Source: RYN-230 sp963829725
GTDB taxonomy: Bacteria; Actinomycetota; Actinomycetes; Streptosporangiales; Streptosporangiaceae
Direction of reading: 5' to 3'
Length of the DNA: 64,000 bases
NCBI GenBank assembly: GCA_963829725.1
Contig: CAWHJW010000015.1
Span: 372,001 to 436,000 of the forward strand
In this document: one piece after another, positions 7,888 to 16,885 of the stretch
Layout of the letters: each line of letters starts with the position of its first letter
How positions within the stretch are numbered: position 1 is the stretch's first letter
The notes under the pieces: generated by a model
What the model saw: the letters and a program-made list of their open reading frames with translations, nothing else
Told to the model about the DNA's origin: nothing
The model's database searches: none
Translations under genes and position numbers: made by a program

Positions 7888-9384
7888 ATGGTCATGGAGT
7901 CCCTGCGCGGAAAACCCGGTCAGGCAGCTGCGCTCAGCGTCATCATCGTGGTCCTCATCGCGGCCGCCCTGGGGATAACCATCTGGCGGTACGAGGCGGC
8001 ACAGGCTAGCGACGCCATCTCGCTGGATGCTCTCAGCGCCGCCGGGACCAGCTATGGCCTAATGCATGACTTCCAGGATGAGGAACTGCAGACGCACCGG
8101 TACCTCCTCACGCCCTCGCCCACCCTGCTCGCGCGGATCACGGCGTCCCGGCGTGCCTTCCAGCAGGGCGTGGCCCGGCTCACGGGAACGCACAACCGCG
8201 CCGATGACCTCGCGCTGGCGCAGGCGGCCGCCGGCGAGCGGTTCTACTACGCGGTCTTCACCCGGCTCCGCGGCCAGGCGGGGAAGGCCACGCAGGCTCG
8301 GTCCCAGCTCCAGTTGGAGGCGGCCGCGCCGGCCGTACTGCGGCCGCTGGGCCGGCTGCAGCGGGCCGAGGCGCGCATCGCGGCCCGGGCGCAGGCGGAG
8401 TCCCAGTCAGCCCAGGCGCAGGCGCGGGCGGTGGGCATCTTCGAGGACATCTTCACGCTGCTGGCGGGAACCGCATTCGCCATCGTGATAGTCCGCATGA
8501 TCAGGCGCCTGGCGGGCCGCGAATCGGAGCTCACCAGGACGCTCAGCCACCTTTCCGACCGGGACGCACTGCTGGACCGGCTGCGGGCCACCTCCCGGAT
8601 TCTCAGTGACCTCGCTGGCCAGCTGCGCGAAGCCGCCCGCAACGCCGCCGACGCGACCAGCGAGCAATCCGCCGCCGTCACCGAGACCTCCGCCACCATC
8701 CAGGAACTGGCCACCACGGCCGGCTCCATCGCGGACTCGGTACACACCATGTCGGATGCGGCGGAACGAACCGTCGGCACCATGGGAGAGATGCAGGAAA
8801 GCGCGGACACGATCGCCGCACGGGCACTGTCGCTGGGTGAGCGGGCTCAGAAGATAGGCGAGATCCTGGAGCTGATCAACGATATCGCGGCGCAGACGAA
8901 CATCCTGGCCCTGAACGCCGCGATCGAGGCGGCCCGGGCCGGCGAGGCCGGGAAGGGCTTCGCGGTGGTGGCCGCCGAGGTGCGCAAGCTGGCGGAGCGG
9001 TCGGTTCAGTCCACTGAATCGATCCGGGAGATCATCGCCGGCATCCAGGACGAGACGAACGCCACGATCATGGCCACGGAGCGGGGCAGCGCGCGCACCC
9101 GGGAAGTGGCCGACCTGATGAAGTCCACCTCCGCCATGCTGGAGGAGTCGATCGTCGCCACGCAGCAGCAGAAATCAGCGGCCGACCAGGTGGACAGCGC
9201 GATCCAGCAGGTGAGCCAGACGGCTGACAGCCTCGCGGCCGAGCAGGCGCAGCGCGTAGACACAGCCGACCAGCTGGAGACCCTCATCACGGACATCGAG
9301 GGGGTGCTGCAGACAGGCGGACCGCAGGGAGGCTTACGCCATCCCGGTGCGGAATGTCGTCGAGATGACCTCCGCCCCGGCTGA
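7888..9384 (+). CDS. Methyl-accepting chemotaxis protein
   Basis: A 498-residue transmembrane chemoreceptor. TM1 spans about residues 13-33, an extracellular helical sensor domain of CHASE3-like character follows, and TM2 lies near 185-205. The cytoplasmic part is a long coiled coil with the hairpin-tip motif EILELINDIAAQTNILALNA then AIEAARAGEAGKGFAVVAAE and VRKLAERS, which contacts CheA and CheW. No clear HAMP domain is seen. After residue about 480 the sequence no longer resembles MCPs, and a CheW-like fragment follows in another frame, so the C-terminus may be altered. The ligand is unknown. Confidence 0.92.
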   Translation: MVMESLRGKPGQAAALSVIIVVLIAAALGITIWRYEAAQASDAISLDALSAAGTSYGLMHDFQDEELQTHRYLLTPSPTLLARITASRRAFQQGVARLTGTHNRADDLALAQAAAGERFYYAVFTRLRGQAGKATQARSQLQLEAAAPAVLRPLGRLQRAEARIAARAQAESQSAQAQARAVGIFEDIFTLLAGTAFAIVIVRMIRRLAGRESELTRTLSHLSDRDALLDRLRATSRILSDLAGQLREAARNAADATSEQSAAVTETSATIQELATTAGSIADSVHTMSDAAERTVGTMGEMQESADTIAARALSLGERAQKIGEILELINDIAAQTNILALNAAIEAARAGEAGKGFAVVAAEVRKLAERSVQSTESIREIIAGIQDETNATIMATERGSARTREVADLMKSTSAMLEESIVATQQQKSAADQVDSAIQQVSQTADSLAAEQAQRVDTADQLETLITDIEGVLQTGGPQGGLRHPGAECRRDDLRPG

Positions 9385-9466
9385 GCCGCTCACCCACTTG
9401 CTGCGGAACGCGGGGCACCGCGCCAGCTCGGCCGCCTGTGGCGCATCGAGGGCAGCTGGCAGCTAG
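9329..9466 (+). pseudogene. CheW-like fragment
   Basis: In the frame offset from the MCP end, the plus strand reads EAYAIPVRNVVEMTSAP then AEPLTHL, matching the YAIPV..VVE strand and following loop of CheW-type adaptor domains. The frame ends at TAG 9464-9466 after about 45 codons, so only a piece remains. It overlaps the last codons of the MCP frame. Confidence 0.4.
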
Positions 9467-9533
9467 TCCGCAAGTCCGGATGGGGCGCCATGGAACGCAA
9501 GGGCCTGTCCCGGCCCGGCGTGACCCCTCAGGC

Positions 9534-11117
9534 CTAGTTCACGCAGGGGATGCCATCCGTGGCGCGGACCGCACCGCCCTGCGGCCCGGCGGTCGGGATG
9601 ACCGGGGCCGGGGCCCGCGGCCCGCCGGAACTGAGGCTGGCCGGCAGCACGGCCTGGATGCCGAGCAGGATCTCCACCTGCCGGGCGGGGAGCCAGGCGG
9701 CCGCCGTGGCAGTGGTACCGAACAGCCGGGCCAGCGCGGCGGCGCTGGCGGCCGCGCCCGGGCCGTACCGGACCGCCGTGGTGGCCCGGTACGCCGTGTT
9801 GCCGACCTGGCCCGCCCGGTACCCCTGCCGGGCCAGCGCGGCCGAGGTGCGCGCGGCCAGGCCGGCCGTGTCGCCGCCGTTGAGCACGTCCACCGTGATG
9901 CCGCGGGGTGAGGCAGCCGCGGAGTGCTGCCGCCGCGGCGGCTGCGGCGGGTAGAACGCGGCCCGGACCAGCGCCCTTATATACCCAACGTCAACCACGT
10001 TGGCGTCCTGCCCGTCGATGGTCGCGTAGCCCTTGATGGGCAGGGTGTGGAAGACCATGTTCCCGGCGCTGAGATCCCGCGCCTCGGCGGCGAAGTCCAG
10101 CAGGTGCCACCCGGCGTCGGTGATGACATACCGCCGGGCCACCGAGATGAGCGCGGCGATCTGGGTGAGGTCGGTCAGCATCCCCTCGGTGCGCAGCCGG
10201 TGCATGACCGAGTCGAGGAAGGCCTGCTGCCGGTGGGTCCGGTCCAGGTCGCCGTTGGGCAGCCCGTCGCGCTGCCGGACGAAGGCGAGCGCCTGCGCGG
10301 CATCGAGATGCTGGTAGCCCGCCGGGAAGCTGGCGCCGGACCTGGCGTCCTGCACAGGGTGCCGGAGGCAGACCTCGACGCCGCCGAACACCCGGGCCAG
10401 CTCGTAGAAGCCGTCCAGGTTGACCTCGGCGAAGTGGTCCACGTGCACCCGGGTGAGCTGTTCCACGGTGGCCACCGCGGCCCGCCGGCCCGCCTCGTTG
10501 CCGAGGAAGGCCAGCTCATCCTGGCTCATGGCCGGGTGCTCCTGGCGCAGCCGGGCCTGCTCGTAGTACATGCTGACGCCGTAGGCCTGGTCGATCTTGC
10601 CGGTCTGCTGCGGCCCGACCGTGTCCGCGAACGTCACCCAGTCGTCCCGCGGGATCGAGAAGCCAATGGCCCGCTTACCGCCGGCGAATATGTGAATGAG
10701 GATCAGGGTGTTCGTGGCATTCCCGCCGGTGCCGTTGGCCACCGCGCGGGCGTTCCCCGCGTGCAGCTTGGCCAGGATTCGCGTGGGCAGGATATTCCCG
10801 TTCCAGTCCCGGCGGCTCTCCAGCCCCATGAGCAAGATGTTCTGCGCGCCGATCGACGGGCCGCTGGAAATAGCGTCAGAACGGCCGATGCTGCTGACGT
10901 CACGGACCACGAAATAGGTAAACCCGCTGGCGGTCAGGGTCAGCACCGCCAGAATGCAGACGATGGCGTACCAGCCCGTCCCGGCGATGCCGAGCCGCCC
11001 GCGGCCCCTCGATGACCTGGCCTCCTGGCCAGGTCCTGGCCCTAGGTCAGCAAAGTGGGGCGACGGCCCGCGATGGCCAGCGCCCGTTCTCCGATGCCCC
11101 GCCCCCCGGCTGCGCAC
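9534..11117 (-). CDS. LytR-CpsA-Psr family protein with LytR_C domain
   Basis: A 527-residue membrane-anchored enzyme likely to transfer cell-wall glycopolymers such as arabinogalactan or teichoic acid to peptidoglycan. After a basic cytoplasmic N-terminus there is one TM segment (WYAIVCILAVLTLTASGFTY). The LCP core follows, with NILLMGLESRR, NTLILIHI, IPRDDWV (pyrophosphate-binding Arg/Asp), HFAEVNLDGFYELARVFGGV and LAFVRQRD. A C-terminal LytR_C domain (about 390-480; ITVDVLNGGDTAGLAARTSAAL) completes it. The GTG start at 11117 is chosen for its GGGGGGA site; a longer frame to 11189 is open. It is divergent from the DUF6542-like gene. Confidence 0.9.
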   Translation of the reverse strand: MRSRGAGHRRTGAGHRGPSPHFADLGPGPGQEARSSRGRGRLGIAGTGWYAIVCILAVLTLTASGFTYFVVRDVSSIGRSDAISSGPSIGAQNILLMGLESRRDWNGNILPTRILAKLHAGNARAVANGTGGNATNTLILIHIFAGGKRAIGFSIPRDDWVTFADTVGPQQTGKIDQAYGVSMYYEQARLRQEHPAMSQDELAFLGNEAGRRAAVATVEQLTRVHVDHFAEVNLDGFYELARVFGGVEVCLRHPVQDARSGASFPAGYQHLDAAQALAFVRQRDGLPNGDLDRTHRQQAFLDSVMHRLRTEGMLTDLTQIAALISVARRYVITDAGWHLLDFAAEARDLSAGNMVFHTLPIKGYATIDGQDANVVDVGYIRALVRAAFYPPQPPRRQHSAAASPRGITVDVLNGGDTAGLAARTSAALARQGYRAGQVGNTAYRATTAVRYGPGAAASAAALARLFGTTATAAAWLPARQVEILLGIQAVLPASLSSGGPRAPAPVIPTAGPQGGAVRATDGIPCVN

Positions 11118-11279
11118 CTGTATCCCCCCGGATTCGCACTTGATAGTATTGTCACGCACGCTACGGCGACTTTTCCTTCCGCAGGGCAAGTGCTGGCCGA
11201 ATTATTAGGAGCAATACTGCAGCCGTCCTGGCATAATGCGAAGTCCCGCCCGTTTTATAACGGCGCGGCAGGCCCTTAT

Positions 11280-11726
11280 GTGCCATCGCACCCGGACGAC
11301 ACGCCTGGACCCGGGCAATCCTGGGCGGAATCACCGCCGGGCCGATGGTGGGGATCGCGGCCGGGGCGGGCCGGGGTGCTGCTCGTGGCCGGCGGGGCCG
11401 CGGTCGGCCTGGCCGGCACCGTGGCGACGCACAGCGCCCCAGGTGCCCTGCTGGGGCTGTGCCTGATCGCGGGCACCGCGCTCGCGGCCCTGGCGGTCCG
11501 GCCGGGCGCCGTCTACCTGCTCATCCCGGTGCCGCCGCTGGCCTACCTGGTGGCAGCCACCATGGCCGGCGTGTTCGGCGGGAGCGCGGCCGGCACCTCA
11601 CGGTCCGCGCTCGCGGTCAGCGGGGCGCAGTGGCTGGCCAGCGGGTTCGTGGCCATGGCCACGGCGTCGGCCCTGGCCGCCACGCTGGGTGTCACCCGCG
11701 CGCTGCGCTGGCACCTCCGCCGCTAG
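11280..11726 (+). CDS. DUF6542-like integral membrane protein
   Basis: Four hydrophobic segments are visible: VLLVAGGAAVGLAGTVA, ALLGLCLIAGTALAALAV, YLLIPVPPLAYLVAATMAG, and a last one near FVAMATASALAATLGV. The pattern matches a small actinobacterial membrane protein family (DUF6542) that often neighbours LCP genes. Function is unknown. The start is uncertain: GTG 11280 gives 148 residues, while AGGAG at 11207 could serve a CTG at 11217, and the frame is open back to 11055. Confidence 0.65.
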   Translation: MPSHPDDTPGPGQSWAESPPGRWWGSRPGRAGVLLVAGGAAVGLAGTVATHSAPGALLGLCLIAGTALAALAVRPGAVYLLIPVPPLAYLVAATMAGVFGGSAAGTSRSALAVSGAQWLASGFVAMATASALAATLGVTRALRWHLRR

Positions 11727-11794
11727 CGCGGCGCCCGCGACCAGGCGCCGGGCGGTGTGGCTGGGTACCAGCATGCGGCTGGCGTGATCCGCCG

Positions 11795-12240
11795 TCAGCC
11801 CATCTGGTGCAGCCGGCCCGGCTGGGGCTGGCCCCAGTGGCTGGCCACCCAGCCGGTGATCAGGGCGAGGACTTCGGGGCTGACCGGCTGGCGCACAGCG
11901 CGGCGGTAGCCGCGCGGGCCCAGCGAGCCCGGGTCGGGCCGGAGCAGGTGACTGAGGTCGCCGACCACGTGCCCCTCGAACGGGCCCTGGACGAGGCGGC
12001 CGATGACGTCAACGTCCCCGGGCGGCACCTGGACGTCACCCCCGCCGGTGATGGCGAGCACTGGGACGGTGATCTGGGAGATGACCGGGACCGGGTCGTA
12101 GGCCAGGAAGTCGCGGATCCAGCGCGCGTTCACCCGGGCGCCCTGGATCCGGATCGCGTCGGCCTGCGACGCCTGGATCTGGACCAGCCGCTTGCGCTGG
12201 ATCCCTTGGAGGTCCTTGCGGGTGGCCCGCAGGATAGTTC
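11795..12240 (-). pseudogene. Alpha/beta hydrolase, C-terminal part only
   Basis: The minus strand frame reads ATRKDLQGIQRKRL, RWIRDFLAYDPVPVISQITV and PVLAITGGGDVQVPP, then VVGDLSHLLRPD, the cap end, acid (GGGDVQVPP) and His (DLSHLL) regions of an S9-like alpha/beta hydrolase. The N-terminal half with the oxyanion hole and GxSxG nucleophile is missing; upstream the frame runs into the nitronate monooxygenase remnant. The ATG at 12133 is only an internal methionine. Confidence 0.7.
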
Positions 12241-12769
12241 TGGATCGAGGAACGGGTGACCGAGGTTCGGGCCGGGTATTCCGCCGGCCACCGGGAGCTG
12301 CGTGGACCGCCCCCGCCGGGCGCTGTGCCCGCCCCCTTCGGTGCCCTGGGCCACGATGATGTCGGCGCCCAGATCCACCGCCTGCCTGGCCTCGTCCATG
12401 TCGGTGACACCGATGATCAGCACCGCGCCCGACTCGCGGATGAGCCCGGTGAAGGGGAGCGGGTCACCGAAGGACAGCATCACCGCGCGCGGCCTGTGCT
12501 CCAGCGCCCGTGCGACCGTGCCCGGGCCAATCGCCCAGCTATGGAAACCGACGCCCCACGGCTGGCCGGGTGCCCGCCGCCACGATCGGCAGTTCGCGGT
12601 CCAGCCAGGCCGGATCGCCGTTGCCGCCGCTGAGCAGTCCCAGCCCGCCGCCGTTGGAGACCGCTGCCGCCAGCGCGCCGCCAGCCGACCCGCCCATCGG
12701 GGCCAGCGCGATCGGGTGCCGCACCGCGAACAACTCCGTGAAAGCCGTCGATAACGCCATGTCCGCCAT
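12241..12769 (-). pseudogene. Nitronate monooxygenase, frameshifted and truncated
   Basis: From ATG 12769 the frame gives HPIALAPMGGSAGGALAAAV then SNGGGLGLLSGG, the FMN-binding N-terminus of 2-nitropropane dioxygenase-type enzymes. Around 12550 the match moves to another frame: RAVMLSFGDPLPF, GAVLIIGVTDMDEARQAVDL then GADIIVAQGTEGGGH (phosphate-binding and catalytic His region). The C-terminal third is lost at a junction with the hydrolase fragment near 12240. One frameshift plus truncation makes it a pseudogene. Confidence 0.75.
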
Positions 12770-12928
12770 CCTGGCCCTTCCGGGAACCTCGTTCCACCCG
12801 CCCCGGCGAGGCAGTGGCCAGCGCCCGCACCAGCGCCGCTCGCGGATGCTGATCATGAGATAGGTGCCGTCCCAACGACACTCAGGCCATGATCAGGACC
12901 GTGCGTGCCACCATCCCGATGGTGGCGG

Positions 12929-14017
12929 TCAGGCGTCGTAGTCGACGGTGAGGGTCTCCGAGACGGGCAGGGACTGGCAGGTCAGCACGAAGCCGTCGCG
13001 GATCTCGGACTCCTCCAGCGCGTAGTTGCGCCGCATCCGGACCTCGCCGGCCGTCACCCGGGCCCGGCAGGTGCCGCACACCCCGCCCTTGCAGGCAAAC
13101 GGAAGGTCCGGGCGGGCCCGCTGGGCCGCCTCCAGGACGGGAACGTCCCTGGGGAGCACGAGGTGGGTGGACCGGCCGTCCAGGGTGACGGTGACCTCGC
13201 TGGTCAGGCCGCTGGTGCGGGCCTCCTCATGCCGGGCCGGCGGGGGCGGGACCTCCCCCGCGTAGAACAGTTCCCGGTGCACCCGGGCAGGCGGCACGCG
13301 CAGGCCGCGGAGCACCCCCTGGGCGCCGGTGATCATGTCCAGCGGACCGCACAGCCACCAGTGCTCCACCTGGCCCGGGTCCATCAGCCGGGGCAGCAGG
13401 CCATTCAGCTTGGCCGCGTCCAGGCGGCCGGTGAGCAACTCCGCCTCGCGGGCCTCCCGGGACAGCACGTGGAACAGGTCGAGCCGGGCCGGATACCGGT
13501 CCTTGAGGTCGGCCAGGTCGTCGGCGAACATCACCGTGTCGGCGTGCCGGTTGCCGTACAGCAGGGTGACCGCAGCCGCCTCGTCCCGCAGCACGGTGGC
13601 CGCGATGGACAGCACCGGGGTGATCCCGGACCCGGCCGCGATCATCACATGGTGGCCCGGTGCGGGCCGGGAAGGGGTGAACGAGCCGGAAGGCGTGCCC
13701 ACCTCGATCACGTCACCGGGCCGGACCTCGCGGGCCAGCCAGGCAGAGAACAGGCCGCCGGGCACCTCGCGGACCCCGATGCGCGGCGGCGCGCCCTCCG
13801 GGGCACAGATCGAGTAGGACCGGCGCTCGTCCCGCCCGTGGACCATCCGGCGCAGGGTGAGCGACTGGCCGGCCCGGAACGCATACCGGCCGGCCAGCCT
13901 GGCAGGCACGTCGAAAGTGACTGCCACGGCGTCCCCGCACAGCGGGGTCACCTCGGCCACGGCCAGCGGGAAGAACTCACCACGGAGCCGGGCGGCGGGG
14001 GCCGTCGCTGTGGTCAC
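12929..14017 (-). CDS. paaE: Phenylacetyl-CoA epoxidase reductase subunit PaaE
   Basis: A 362-residue electron-transfer subunit passing electrons from NADPH to the PaaAC di-iron centre. An FAD-binding domain (about 25-130; RRSYSICAPEGAPPRIGVR), an NAD(P)-binding domain (about 130-245; GHHVMIAAGSGITPVLSIA) and a plant-type 2Fe-2S domain at the C-terminus (CKGGVCGTC plus a later Cys in VLTCQS) are in the expected order. The GTG start at 14017 has AAGGAGG seven bases upstream, and only two bases separate it from the paaD stop, so it is the last gene of the operon. Confidence 0.95.
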   Translation of the reverse strand: MTTATAPAARLRGEFFPLAVAEVTPLCGDAVAVTFDVPARLAGRYAFRAGQSLTLRRMVHGRDERRSYSICAPEGAPPRIGVREVPGGLFSAWLAREVRPGDVIEVGTPSGSFTPSRPAPGHHVMIAAGSGITPVLSIAATVLRDEAAAVTLLYGNRHADTVMFADDLADLKDRYPARLDLFHVLSREAREAELLTGRLDAAKLNGLLPRLMDPGQVEHWWLCGPLDMITGAQGVLRGLRVPPARVHRELFYAGEVPPPPARHEEARTSGLTSEVTVTLDGRSTHLVLPRDVPVLEAAQRARPDLPFACKGGVCGTCRARVTAGEVRMRRNYALEESEIRDGFVLTCQSLPVSETLTVDYDA

Positions 14018-14019
14018 GG

Positions 14020-14586
14020 TCAGGCCTCCTTGACGTGCTCGAACGGCTCCTGGCAGGCGCCGCAACGGTGCAGGGACCGGCAGGCGGTGGCACCGAAGGC
14101 GGAGACCAGCCGGGTCTGCGCCGACCCGCAGCGCGGGCAGCGCACCAGCCCGGACGGCGGCCCGAGGGCCAGCGGCACCGGCCCGGGGCTGCGCCGCGGG
14201 GCCGGGCCCGGCGGGGCGATGCCCGCCTCGGCCAGCTTGCGGCGCCCGTCCAGCGTGATCGCATCACTGCTCCAGGCGGGCGCGAGCACGGTGCGCACCT
14301 CCACCCGCGGGAACCCGGCCCGGCGCAGCGCGCCGACCAGATCGGCCCGCATGGCCCCGAGGGCCGGACAGCCCAGGTAGGTCGGGGTGACCGACACGAT
14401 CACGGTGCCATCCGCCTCCCGCACGTCGCGGAGCACGCCCAGGTCGGCGAGGGTCAGCATGGGCAGTTCGGGGTCGGTCACCGTCTCGGCCACGGCTCGC
14501 GCGGTTGCGATCTCGATGGCCGGCACTCCCGCTCCTCGCCCGGTCGCCGGCCGCCCGGCCGCGCCCGTGACCCGCCCGGTCACCAT
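14020..14586 (-). CDS. paaD: Phenylacetyl-CoA epoxidase assembly protein PaaD
   Basis: A 188-residue DUF59/MIP18-type protein needed for maturation of the epoxidase, probably for iron-sulfur or di-iron assembly. The N-terminal half has TVTDPELPMLTLADLGVLRD and VTPTYLGCPALGAM, the family signature. The C-terminus is a zinc ribbon CPRCGS...HRCGACQEPFEH. The start ATG 14586 overlaps the paaC stop (ATGGTGA); GTG 14583 gives a four-base overlap and is equally possible. Translational coupling with paaC is likely. Confidence 0.93.
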   Translation of the reverse strand: MVTGRVTGAAGRPATGRGAGVPAIEIATARAVAETVTDPELPMLTLADLGVLRDVREADGTVIVSVTPTYLGCPALGAMRADLVGALRRAGFPRVEVRTVLAPAWSSDAITLDGRRKLAEAGIAPPGPAPRRSPGPVPLALGPPSGLVRCPRCGSAQTRLVSAFGATACRSLHRCGACQEPFEHVKEA

Positions 14587-15467
14587 GCCGCCCCCGGGTA
14601 GGCCCGGGCCACGCTCTGCAGCTCCGCGAGCAGGAAGCCCAGCGCCTCGGTGTGCACCCCGTGCCGCCCGGTCCGGCCCGCCACCCCGGACCGCGCCGCC
14701 GCGTCCGGGACGTGCAGCGTCGAGGTGGCCAGCACCTGGCCCATGACCTGGTCGAATTCGCCCCGGACAGCCGCGGGATCGACGGCGGCGCCTCGGGCGG
14801 ACAGCCGGAGCTCGGCGTCGTGCGGGCAGAACAGCTCCGGGACGTACGGCCATACCGAGTCCAGCCCGGCCTGGGCCCGCTGATGGGAGTATTCGGTGCC
14901 GTCGCCGAGCCGGATCAGCCACTGGGCCGCATAGTCCCGGTGGTAGCTGACCTCGTTGACGCCTTTGGCGGCGATAGCCGACAGCACCGGGTCGCGGGTG
15001 GCGGCGAGCCGGCCGAGCAACGCCAGCCGCCAGGTGGCGAACACCAGCAGCCGCGCGGTCAGCTCGCCGAAGTCGCCGCGTTCCAGTTCGGCCAGCCGGA
15101 CGTTACGGAACTCGTGCTCCGCGCGGGAGAAGGCGTAGTAGTCCTCCCCGTGCCCGCTGCCATCCGCGGCCCCGGCCCGGGCCAGCAGCAGCCGGGCCTG
15201 GCCGAGCAGGTCGAGCGCGATATTGGCCAGCGCGACCTCGTCCTCCAGTTCCGGGCCGTTGCTGCACCACTGCTGCAGCCGGTGCGACATGACCAGCGCG
15301 TCGTCGCCCAGCATCAGGCAGTAGGCGGCCAGGTCGGCGCGGTCCACCCCGTCCGGCACCGCGGCGTCCACGCCGGCCAGCGGATCGGTGAACCCGGTGC
15401 CGAAAGCCCACCGGGCGTCGTTGGCCTCGGTGATCGACTCGTAGGCATTGTCGAAGGACATGGTCAC
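14580..15467 (-). CDS. paaC: Phenylacetyl-CoA epoxidase structural subunit PaaC
   Basis: A 295-residue ferritin-like helical protein that pairs with PaaA as the inactive structural partner. It includes LAAYCLMLGDDALVMSHRLQ, LANIALDLLGQARLLLARAG, AFSRAEHEFRNVRLAELERG and GVNEVSYHRDYAAQWLIRLGDG, all typical of PaaC. The GTG start directly follows the paaB stop (TGAGTG), and ATG 15461 is an alternative. Length is normal. Confidence 0.95.
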   Translation of the reverse strand: MTMSFDNAYESITEANDARWAFGTGFTDPLAGVDAAVPDGVDRADLAAYCLMLGDDALVMSHRLQQWCSNGPELEDEVALANIALDLLGQARLLLARAGAADGSGHGEDYYAFSRAEHEFRNVRLAELERGDFGELTARLLVFATWRLALLGRLAATRDPVLSAIAAKGVNEVSYHRDYAAQWLIRLGDGTEYSHQRAQAGLDSVWPYVPELFCPHDAELRLSARGAAVDPAAVRGEFDQVMGQVLATSTLHVPDAAARSGVAGRTGRHGVHTEALGFLLAELQSVARAYPGAAW

Positions 15468-15824
15468 TCACATGTGCGGCACGTTGGCCGGGATGTCGTA
15501 GAACGTGGGGTGACGGTAGGCCTTGTCGCCGGACGGGGCGAAGAACGGGTCCTTCTCGTCCGGGCTCGACGCGGTGATCGCCGCGGACGGCACCACCCAG
15601 ATGCTGACCCCCTCGTTGCGCCGGGTGTACAGGTCCCGGGCATGGTGCAGGGCCATCCCGGCATCCGCGGCGTGCAGCGAGCCCACGTGCACGTGGTTGA
15701 GCCCCCGCTTGCCCCGGATGAAGACCTCCCACAGCGGCCACCGGCCCCGGCCCGCCGGGCCACCCGCCGCGCCCGGGGCGGCGCTCACCCCGGGCGGCCG
15801 GCCGCCACTTTCACCCGCGGTCAT
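15468..15824 (-). CDS. paaB: Phenylacetyl-CoA epoxidase subunit PaaB
   Basis: A 118-residue subunit that bridges PaaAC dimers. The core WPLWEVFIRGKRGLNHVHVG, SLHAADAGMALHHARDLYTR and VSIWVVPSAAI is diagnostic, ending with PTFYDIPANVPHM. An unusually long Gly/Ser/Pro-rich N-terminal extension of about 30 residues precedes it. The start at 15824 overlaps the paaA stop by four bases (ATGA). Confidence 0.95.
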   Translation of the reverse strand: MTAGESGGRPPGVSAAPGAAGGPAGRGRWPLWEVFIRGKRGLNHVHVGSLHAADAGMALHHARDLYTRRNEGVSIWVVPSAAITASSPDEKDPFFAPSGDKAYRHPTFYDIPANVPHM

Positions 15825-16783
15825 GCCGCCACCCCATCCCCGCCGGCCTGCTTGGCGGCGTGCGCGGCGGCCGCCTCGCGGACCCACGCCCCCGCCTCGT
15901 GCGCGGCCTTCCGGTGCGCGACCCGCTGCGCATTGCACGGCCCGTTCCCGCCGACTACCTGCCGGAACTCGGCCCAGTCGGGGGCGCCGAAGTCATAGTG
16001 CCCGCGGCCGGGGTTCCACCGCAGGCCCGGGTCGGGCAGGCTGACGCCGAGCGCCTCGGCCTGCGGCACCGTCATGTCCACGAAGCGCTGCCGCAACTCG
16101 TCGTTGGTGTGCCGCTTGATCTTCCAGGCCATCGACTGGGCGGTGTTCGGTGACGCGGCGTCCGGGGGGCCGAACATCATCAGGGACGGCCACCACCAGC
16201 GGTCCACCGCGTCGGCGACCATCTCCTGCTGCGCGGCGGTGCCGTTCATCATCGTCATGAGTAGCTCGTAACCCTGTCGCTGATGGAAGGACTCCTCCTT
16301 GCAGATGCGGATCATCGCCCGCGCGTACGGGCCGTACGAGCAGCGGCACAGCGGCACCTGGTTGCAGATGGCCGCGCCGTCCACCAGCCAGCCGATCACG
16401 CCGACGTCGGCGAAGGCCAGCGCCGGGTAGTTGAAGATCGAGGAGTACTTCTGGCGGCCCGAGATGAGCCACTCGGTGAGGTCGGCCCGGTCCGCGCCGA
16501 GAGTCTCGCACGCCGAGTACAGGTACAGCCCGTGCCCGGCCTCGTCCTGCACCTTGGCCAGCAGGATGGCCTTGCGGCGCAGCGAGGGCGCCCGGGTGAT
16601 CCAGGTGCCCTCCGGCTGCATGCCGATGATCTCGGAGTGGGCGTGCTGCGCGACCTGGCGAATCATCGTGGCCCGGTAGGCGTCCGGCATCCAGTCCCGT
16701 GGCTCCACCCGCGCATCGCGGGCGATGGTGCGCTCGAACTGCTGCTCCAGGCCCGCCTCAGGCACCGTCACTGCTCCCGGCAC
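15821..16783 (-). CDS. paaA: Phenylacetyl-CoA epoxidase catalytic subunit PaaA
   Basis: The 320-residue di-iron oxygenase subunit that epoxidises phenylacetyl-CoA. Iron-ligand motifs are visible: the ExxH of KVQDEAGHGLYLYSA and the second EESFHQRQGYELLM, together with HAHSEIIGMQPEGTWI. The GTG start at 16783 is chosen because GGGAGG lies four bases upstream; the open frame extends to 16828 but would run into the operator. It is the first gene of paaABCDE and is divergent from the TetR regulator. No paaG, paaZ or phenylacetate-CoA ligase gene lies next to it. Confidence 0.95.
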   Translation of the reverse strand: MPGAVTVPEAGLEQQFERTIARDARVEPRDWMPDAYRATMIRQVAQHAHSEIIGMQPEGTWITRAPSLRRKAILLAKVQDEAGHGLYLYSACETLGADRADLTEWLISGRQKYSSIFNYPALAFADVGVIGWLVDGAAICNQVPLCRCSYGPYARAMIRICKEESFHQRQGYELLMTMMNGTAAQQEMVADAVDRWWWPSLMMFGPPDAASPNTAQSMAWKIKRHTNDELRQRFVDMTVPQAEALGVSLPDPGLRWNPGRGHYDFGAPDWAEFRQVVGGNGPCNAQRVAHRKAAHEAGAWVREAAAAHAAKQAGGDGVAA

Positions 16784-16807
16784 TGTGCCTCCCGGCTCAC
16801 ATTTACC

Positions 16808-16847
16808 GACCGAACGTTCAGACGACAATGGTAGTCTCTCATTGTCG
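16808..16847. promoter_or_regulatory. Operator dyads between paaA and tetR
   Basis: CGACAATG (16823-16830) and CATTGTCG (16840-16847) are perfect 8-bp arms around a 9-base spacer. Just left of them CCGAACGTTCAG (16810-16821) is a near-palindrome of TetR-operator style. They sit between the two divergent starts and are the likely binding sites of the adjacent TetR protein. Confidence 0.65.
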
Positions 16848-16885
16848 TTTGCGCCCGTTCGATGGCAGGCAGGGAGGTGCGGGCG

